Shown piece after piece: positions 59,330-64,000 of a stretch of 64,000 nt of DNA; positions within the stretch are counted from its first letter, which is position 1; each line of letters starts with the position of its first letter. The stretch lies in the NCBI RefSeq assembly GCF_900086985.1, contig NZ_LT593974.1, positions 868,001 to 932,000 on the forward strand, in the 5' to 3' direction. The notes beneath the pieces were generated by a model. The model searched no databases. It had not been told where the DNA came from and worked only from the letters and a program-made list of their open reading frames with translations. Made by a program: the position numbers and the translations under genes. This DNA comes from Halomonas sp. HL-93. Lineage in GTDB: Bacteria; Pseudomonadota; Gammaproteobacteria; Pseudomonadales; Halomonadaceae.

Positions 59330-60382
59330 ATGGCTCTTCTCATTACAATTGCCGTACTTTCTATCGGGATTTCTTTTCTGTGTTCTATTTTGGAGGCGGC
59401 GTTACTGTCTGTTACGCCTAGCTTCATTGCCAAGCAGAAAGAAGAACAGCCCAAGCTGCACGCATCGTTAACCAAACTGAAAGACAACATCGACCGTCCG
59501 TTGGCGGCCATTCTGACGCTTAATACCATTGCGCATACCGTGGGCGCGACCGCTGTGGGTGCCCAGGCAGCCGTTGTATTTGGCGAGTCTTCCATCGGCG
59601 TTGTGTCAGCGGTTATGACCATGCTGATTTTGGTACTCTCCGAGATTATTCCCAAAACGCTGGGCGCCACCTACTGGCGAGGCATCTCTCCGATGTTGCC
59701 GCGCTTGTTGAATATTATGATCATTATATTGCTGCCGTTTATCTGGATGTCAGAAATGATCACGCGCCGGTTGGGTAAGTCGGAACACGACGTGGATCTG
59801 CGCGACGAAATTAAGGTGCTTGCGCGGGTGGGGCTGGAAGAAAAGGTGCTGGACGCCGATGAGGCGCGCACCATCACCAATATGCTTAACCTGCACGATA
59901 TTCCCGTTAATGATGCAATGACACCACGTACCGTCTGCCAAACGGTATTGCCGCACCTCACCGTGGCAGAATTTGATGAAACCTACGGCGATGCGCCCTT
60001 TACCCGCTTCCCGGTGATGGATAACGGCGAACAAGCCTTTGGCTATGTGCATAAGGCGGATATGTACCATGCAGACGAAACCAAAACGATGAAGGAGCTG
60101 ATGCATCCCATCGCCAGCGTGGATGTTTCACACAATGTTGAGCAAGTGTTTGCCTCAATGCTGCACGACCGGCTGCACATGCGTGTAATTTACGATGAAC
60201 ATGGCACCTTTGTTGGGTTGATCACCCTGGAAGATATTATCGAAACGATACTCGGTCAGGATATTGTTGATGAAACCGATAATGTCGATAACCTGCGAAG
60301 CTACGCCAAGCAGGTGTGGTTGAAACGGGTCAAACGAGAAAGAAAGGAAGAGGCCAAGCCGAATACGCCCGATAACGCTTAA
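59330..60382 (+). CDS. CNNM/CorC-type protein (DUF21 plus CBS domains)
   Basis: A 350-residue membrane protein with a DUF21/CNNM transmembrane domain of about four helices (residues 1-150) and a pair of CBS domains (about 195-330, with MTPRTVCQTVLP and GLITLEDIIETILG). Such proteins are linked to Mg2+ efflux or Mg2+/Co2+ homeostasis, with CBS domains sensing Mg-ATP. Older annotations call them haemolysin-like, which is misleading. The HCC (CorC_HlyC) C-terminal domain of longer members is missing. Single transcript. Confidence 0.87.
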   Translation: MALLITIAVLSIGISFLCSILEAALLSVTPSFIAKQKEEQPKLHASLTKLKDNIDRPLAAILTLNTIAHTVGATAVGAQAAVVFGESSIGVVSAVMTMLILVLSEIIPKTLGATYWRGISPMLPRLLNIMIIILLPFIWMSEMITRRLGKSEHDVDLRDEIKVLARVGLEEKVLDADEARTITNMLNLHDIPVNDAMTPRTVCQTVLPHLTVAEFDETYGDAPFTRFPVMDNGEQAFGYVHKADMYHADETKTMKELMHPIASVDVSHNVEQVFASMLHDRLHMRVIYDEHGTFVGLITLEDIIETILGQDIVDETDNVDNLRSYAKQVWLKRVKRERKEEAKPNTPDNA

Positions 60383-60552
60383 GCATAACGGTACTTACCA
60401 CCATCGACGGCCCTTGGTTTGATAGCCGGGCGTTTTGGTATGATGTTAGTGAGAGCGATTTCCCTGTTGGCTTGCTTAGTACTTTATGTTCTATAGTGAA
60501 GGGTCTGAAAGACACATAAAGCATTAGGGCTTTGGCCCAACAGGAGGAAAGC

Positions 60553-61203
60553 ATGTCACTACGTATCAATGCAGTGGTTCCCGATTTCGAAGCCGAGACC
60601 AGCCAGGGACCGATTCGCTTCCATGAGTGGATTGGCGATAGCTGGGCGATCCTGTTTTCTCATCCCAAAGACTTTACTCCCGTTTGCACCACCGAGTTTG
60701 GTGCCGTTGCCACGCTAAGCGATGAGTGGAAGAAGCGCGATACCAAGGTGCTCGGGGTGTCAGTGGATGGCGTGGAAGACCACAAACGCTGGGGCGACGA
60801 CATTAAAACCGTCAGCGGCAGCGATGTGGATTTCCCGATCATTGCCGACGACGGGCTGGCCGTCTCTAAGCTTTACGACATGTTGCCGGAAGACGCCTAC
60901 CTGCCGGATGGCCGAACCCCCGCCGACAGCGCCACAGTGCGTTCAGTATTTATCATCGGGCCGGATAAGCAACTCAAACTGTCGATGACCTATCCGATGA
61001 CCGTCGGGCGTAACTTTGCTGAAATTCTGCGTGCCTTGGACGCATTACAAGCCACGGCCAAGCACGGCGTCGCAACACCGGCTGACTGGACCGTCGGTCA
61101 GGACGTGATTATTCCGCCCAGCGTGTCTGATGAAGACGCCAAGCAAAAATTTGGCGAATACGAGACGATTCTGCCGTATTTGCGTAAAACCACTTTGCGC
61201 TAA
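60553..61203 (+). CDS. 1-Cys peroxiredoxin (Prx6 type)
   Basis: The start at 60553 is set by AGGAGGAAAGC just before the ATG. The 216-residue protein has the peroxidatic Cys45 in PKDFTPVCTTE and the long C-terminal domain of the Prx6 group (SVFIIGPDKQLKLSMTYP near 130-147). No resolving Cys is present, so reduction depends on an outside thiol. It removes hydrogen peroxide and organic peroxides in the cytoplasm. A terminator follows. Confidence 0.93.
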   Translation: MSLRINAVVPDFEAETSQGPIRFHEWIGDSWAILFSHPKDFTPVCTTEFGAVATLSDEWKKRDTKVLGVSVDGVEDHKRWGDDIKTVSGSDVDFPIIADDGLAVSKLYDMLPEDAYLPDGRTPADSATVRSVFIIGPDKQLKLSMTYPMTVGRNFAEILRALDALQATAKHGVATPADWTVGQDVIIPPSVSDEDAKQKFGEYETILPYLRKTTLR

Positions 61204-61223
61204 ATGCTGCCAAGAGGTAAATC

Positions 61224-61248
61224 AAGCCCGCTTTTACGCGGGCTTTTT
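61224..61248 (+). terminator. Rho-independent terminator after the peroxiredoxin gene
   Basis: AAGCCCGC (61224-61231) pairs with GCGGGCTT (61238-61245) around TTTTAC, followed by T residues. Confidence 0.88.
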
Positions 61249-61265
61249 GCGCTTAGGCTGAGCGG

Positions 61266-62540
61266 CTAACTTGAGGTCTCAAGGGCAAGCTGCTCAATGG
61301 ACTGGGAGACATTGCGCGAGCCGCTGAGTATCTCGTTAACAATCTTTTCTATTTCGGTAACGCTGGTTTGGCTGGACTTGCCCTGTTCGATCACCCGCTG
61401 CATGGTTTGCGTGGTACGGGCTACCAGATCGGTATTGTCTTTCAGCACGCGGGTAATTTCCTCCACAGCATTGCTGGAACCCTTGGCCAAAAGGCGGACT
61501 TCATTGGCCACTACCGCAAACCCCTTGCCCTGTTCACCCGCTCTGGCGGCTTCCACGGCGGCGTTGAGTGAAAGCAAGTTGGTTTGGTTGGCGATATTGG
61601 CAATGGCCTCGGTAATGGTGTTGATACTCTTTGCCTGTTCGGTAAGCGCAGATACCAACTGCTGAGCCTCCGCAAGCGCCTGAGCGGACTGTTGGGCGTC
61701 GTCTATCACTTTTTGCAAATGATTGAGTCCGCTTTGGGCAATCTGTTCGGTTTGAGTGGACGTGCTTTGCGCCGAGACCACGGCGCGTTTGGCACCTTCT
61801 GCCTCTGCCACTGAGCGGGTAATGTCGGTGGCAAACTTCACCACTGTTACTACGCGGCCATTGGCGTCTTGAATCGGATTATAGGTGGCCTCTAACCAAA
61901 CGCGTTGGCCCTGGGCGTTGCGACGTTCAAATTTGCCTTGCTTATAATCGCCTGCTGCCAGCTCGTCCCAGAAATGTGGGTGAGCCTGATAAAACGTGGG
62001 CGGACAAAACATTTCATGATGCGCGCCCACAATCTCCGCTTCACGGTACCCCATGGCCGCCTCAAAGTTAGCGTTCGCCCGGCGTATAACGCCTTCAGGG
62101 GAAAATTCGATAACCGCCATAGAGCTGTTAAGTGCCTGAAGTACAGCGTCTTTATGCGCGGCTTGTTGGTGTTTGGCGGTGATGTCATTGGCTACTTTGA
62201 ACACGCCGATCACACGACCTCGGCGGTTATGAATGGGAAAGTAAGTGGCTTCCAACCAGATTTCCTCGCCCTGGGAATTGATTCGCTTGAACGTCCCTTG
62301 ACGGCTTTCTCCCTCGCCCAGCGCCTGCCAAAAAGCGCTGTACGCCCTGGTATTGGCGTCTTCTTCAGCGCAAAACATGCGATGGTGCTGGCCTTTGATG
62401 TCATCAAATGTGTAGCCCACCGCCGCCAAGAAACGCTCGCTAGCGTCGGTAATCGTGCCGTTAGGGGTAAAAGCAATGCAGGCAGTGTGGTGCATCAAGG
62501 CACGTCGATGAGCGTTATTACTGTTATTGAATATCATCAT
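61266..62540 (-). CDS. Soluble PAS-PAS-MCP chemoreceptor, BdlA-like
   Basis: The ATG at 62540 has GGGA 6 bases upstream. The 424-residue protein has no membrane helix. It carries two PAS domains (about 25-130 and 145-250; each ends in the GxxxxVxKxAxDIT pattern and includes FC(A/P) segments with His and Cys) and a short methyl-accepting signalling domain (about 255-424), whose hairpin tip has the [20 protein letters not shown] motif. This equals the layout and length of BdlA of Pseudomonas aeruginosa, which triggers biofilm dispersion on nutrient or oxygen change. No CheR-binding pentapeptide is visible at the end. A c-di-GMP cyclase is encoded 2 kb away. Confidence 0.85.
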   Translation of the reverse strand: MMIFNNSNNAHRRALMHHTACIAFTPNGTITDASERFLAAVGYTFDDIKGQHHRMFCAEEDANTRAYSAFWQALGEGESRQGTFKRINSQGEEIWLEATYFPIHNRRGRVIGVFKVANDITAKHQQAAHKDAVLQALNSSMAVIEFSPEGVIRRANANFEAAMGYREAEIVGAHHEMFCPPTFYQAHPHFWDELAAGDYKQGKFERRNAQGQRVWLEATYNPIQDANGRVVTVVKFATDITRSVAEAEGAKRAVVSAQSTSTQTEQIAQSGLNHLQKVIDDAQQSAQALAEAQQLVSALTEQAKSINTITEAIANIANQTNLLSLNAAVEAARAGEQGKGFAVVANEVRLLAKGSSNAVEEITRVLKDNTDLVARTTQTMQRVIEQGKSSQTSVTEIEKIVNEILSGSRNVSQSIEQLALETSS

Positions 62541-62591
62541 TGTCAATCCCGGTATGTGCTGATTCGCCTGGAGGAAGTGGGCGTTATAAGT

Positions 62592-62624
62592 TTATTTCTT
62601 GTATAAATCCTATACAAGAAATAA
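62592..62624. promoter_or_regulatory. Perfect 14-bp inverted repeat upstream of the BdlA-like gene
   Basis: TTATTTCTTGTATA (62592-62605) and TATACAAGAAATAA (62611-62624) surround 5 bases. It lies 52 bases before the chemoreceptor start. Low GC and no T run argue against a terminator; a regulator site is more likely. Confidence 0.55.
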
Positions 62625-62735
62625 TCAACAGATATTTTTTGTATGCTTATTTTCTGTTGATGCGACCAATAGCGCATACCTGCCAATATGCAGACGTTAC
62701 GAAAGCGAGATTGGGGGAGACTCAATAGACAGTTT

Positions 62736-63392
62736 CTAGGGGCAGTGGGGTGTTTTGTTATCTGCTGAGAACCCCATCTGGCTGAACCAGGCTGTGGCGT
62801 TGCTGCCTGAGTTGTCGCCGTCGCTCATCAAGGCGACGCCGTCGATGGTTGTCACCGACGCATCAAACAGGGCGGCAAAATCGGCACGGACATCGCGTAC
62901 CTCGGCGACCCATTCGCCCACCTTCGAGGTCCCGCCTTGCAGGGCCATCAGTTCGGCGCGGTCGGTAAATGCATTGGTCCAGGTGCTGCCTGCGTCCTGC
63001 GTCGATGACCAGACATAGTTGACGGATTGAACTTGCCAAGGCAACAGGCCTGTCTTGCGCGCCACATAGACGCGAGCAGGGTAGTCGTCGCCCGCCTTGG
63101 TGGTCTCGTTGAGCCCTTGATAGGTGGTGTCAACCTGCCAGCACCAATGCAGGTAGGGTGTTTCATCGAGGTTGATTTCGCGCTCCAGATAGCGGGCAGA
63201 TGCCTGGCCCTGCGACTGGGCTTCAAGCACCTCGGTGCCGTCTTTCTCGACAATCCTGTAGCGCGTCTCACCGTCAAAGCTGCGGGTGGGCCAGGACATG
63301 ATTTGATTGGGTGTTAACGAGATATCCGCCATTGCCAAACTGCTGAAGATCAGTGAGCCAACGATAACCACAGCGCCTTTAAGTGGACGCAT
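62736..63392 (-). CDS. DUF3047 family exported protein
   Basis: The start at 63392 has AGGAG 8 bases upstream; an ATG 18 bases earlier precedes that site. The 218-residue product has a signal peptide cleaved near residue 22 (LAMA/DISL) and a single DUF3047 domain (about 40-215) with the hallmark PYLHWCWQVD near 80 and DDYPARVYVA near 103. Function unknown; the fold is thought to be beta-rich and carbohydrate-binding-like. It lies 10 bases after the anti-sigma gene, so it is part of an ECF sigma operon and may act in the stress this sigma factor answers. Confidence 0.85.
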   Translation of the reverse strand: MRPLKGAVVIVGSLIFSSLAMADISLTPNQIMSWPTRSFDGETRYRIVEKDGTEVLEAQSQGQASARYLEREINLDETPYLHWCWQVDTTYQGLNETTKAGDDYPARVYVARKTGLLPWQVQSVNYVWSSTQDAGSTWTNAFTDRAELMALQGGTSKVGEWVAEVRDVRADFAALFDASVTTIDGVALMSDGDNSGSNATAWFSQMGFSADNKTPHCP

Positions 63393-63402
63393 AGCGTGAC
63401 TC

Positions 63403-63603
63403 CTAGTCATCGGTTGTCGGTGGCGTTTTCAACGCAGCAGGATGGTGTTCACCAATGGTGTGCAGCAGATCGAACTGACGCGCGCAAGCCCGGCAGGGAC
63501 CACACATGGAAAGATGAAAACGTAGCGCTGTTCTTTCCCGAAAGGTGAGCGCTCTGTCTTGCTTTAGTGACATCAAGCGTGTGGCTTCACGGCACATCAT
63601 CAT
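63403..63603 (-). CDS. Small zinc-finger anti-sigma factor
   Basis: The 66-residue protein carries the zinc-binding anti-sigma pattern: Cys4 and then His30-x3-Cys34-x2-Cys37 in HLSMCGPC. GAGGAG lies 6 bases before the first of three ATG codons. It has no membrane helix, so the sigma factor would be held by a soluble, possibly redox- or zinc-sensitive partner, as with RsrA/ChrR-type proteins, but this one is at the short end. It lies 10 bases after the sigma gene. Confidence 0.82.
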   Translation of the reverse strand: MMMCREATRLMSLKQDRALTFRERTALRFHLSMCGPCRACARQFDLLHTIGEHHPAALKTPPTTDD

Positions 63604-63613
63604 GGCAGACTCC

Positions 63614-64000
63614 TCAACGGCTTAACCAGTCACGTCCCAGACACTCCCGCAAGCGTAACCGTGCACGGTGTAAGATAACCCAACAATTTGTTTCCGTAAT
63701 GCCGATTTCCTTACAGATGTCATCAGTCGAAAGCCCCATTAATTCACGCAATGCAAATACCCGCGCGATGGTATCCGGTAAGGCGAGTAAACAGGCATCA
63801 AATACCTGCCAGAAGCGTTCATTTTCTAATACATGTTCTGGCTCACCCCAGGCGCTAGGCCGAGCGGCGGGCTGCCAATGGCCATTGTGCTGAAATAATC
63901 GATCAAGCGTGTCGTCGTCCATATCCTGATCGATAGGATGCCAAGTTCCCTGGCGACGCTGCTGACGAAGTTGATCAAGAAGCTTGAATTTTAAAATGCC
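63614..64000 (-). CDS. ECF RNA polymerase sigma factor, C-terminal part (truncated by window edge)
   Basis: The frame stays open to base 64000, so the ATG at 63922 is internal and the sigma-2 region lies outside the window. The visible 128 residues include sigma region 4 (LPDTIARVFALRELMGLSTDDICKEIG and then the recognition helix ITETNCWVILHRARLRLRECL, read in two parts). It directs RNA polymerase to a stress regulon and is paired with the zinc-finger anti-sigma factor encoded 10 bases downstream. The signal is unknown. Confidence 0.88.
   Translation of the reverse strand, partial: GILKFKLLDQLRQQRRQGTWHPIDQDMDDDTLDRLFQHNGHWQPAARPSAWGEPEHVLENERFWQVFDACLLALPDTIARVFALRELMGLSTDDICKEIGITETNCWVILHRARLRLRECLGRDWLSR

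Noticed and set aside
1..64000. CRISPR array, tRNA, rRNA or insertion sequence
   Set aside because: No regularly spaced long repeats, no cloverleaf or rRNA sequence and no transposase or terminal inverted repeats were seen on either strand.

Overview
The window looks like chromosome from a moderately halophilic gammaproteobacterium of the Halomonas/Vreelandella group. The main evidence is a complete set of ectoine-degradation genes (doeA, doeB, doeX, doeC, doeD), a BetT-like choline transporter with the long C-terminal extension, a luxS gene, and the general gene content and codon use. No rRNA, tRNA, CRISPR array, phage or insertion sequence was seen. Genes are dense, and only two gaps exceed 300 bases (6806-7139 and 43251-43640).

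Layout. 1-2.5 kb: end of an adhP-type alcohol dehydrogenase and a SulP anion transporter. 2.7-10.3 kb: a LysR-controlled catabolic cluster (D-2-hydroxyacid dehydrogenase, RraA/HMG-aldolase-like protein, MFS transporter, tripartite tricarboxylate transporter). 10.5-12.5 kb: betT. 12.8-21.5 kb: an envelope-stress and efflux block with a Spy-like periplasmic protein, a lipoprotein hydrolase, and an adaptor/RND pump/BaeS/BaeR operon facing a NemR-like TetR regulator. 21.5-33.6 kb: an HTH regulator, a fluoroacetate-dehalogenase-like hydrolase, an OsmC-YcaO fusion, an AGCS amino-acid symporter, asparaginase, LysO, NAD-salvage genes pncA-pncB, and ghrA. 33.8-46.7 kb: ectoine catabolism, interrupted between doeX and doeC by an oppositely oriented six-gene operon. 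46.8-50.9 kb: a TonB-dependent receptor and a two-component system, both with Fur-box-like sites. 51-57 kb: haloacid dehalogenase, DUF302 protein, monooxygenase-fold protein, luxS, then a porin and a PhnD-C-E type ABC importer. 57-64 kb: a diguanylate cyclase, a CNNM/CorC-type protein, a 1-Cys peroxiredoxin, a BdlA-like soluble chemoreceptor, and an ECF sigma/anti-sigma/DUF3047 operon cut by the window end.

The best candidate for an undescribed system is the six-gene operon at 36591-43250: a coiled-coil protein, a 373-residue protein, an AAA+ ATPase, a 422-residue protein, a two-helix mini-protein and a DUF1523 membrane protein. Its upstream region has a good sigma-70 promoter overlapped by the first of three palindromes of the form GCAA-N4-TTGC, whose centres are spaced exactly 21 bp apart, which suggests one dedicated regulator.

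Genes that probably act together: DoeA-DoeB-DoeD-DoeC turn ectoine into aspartate, with DoeX as local regulator. PncA and PncB recycle nicotinamide to nicotinate mononucleotide. The adaptor, RND pump and BaeSR form a pump with its own stress sensor. The TonB receptor and its two-component system look iron-regulated. The diguanylate cyclase and BdlA-like receptor may both act in the c-di-GMP lifestyle switch. All functions are read from sequence motifs and remembered family patterns; no database search was possible.
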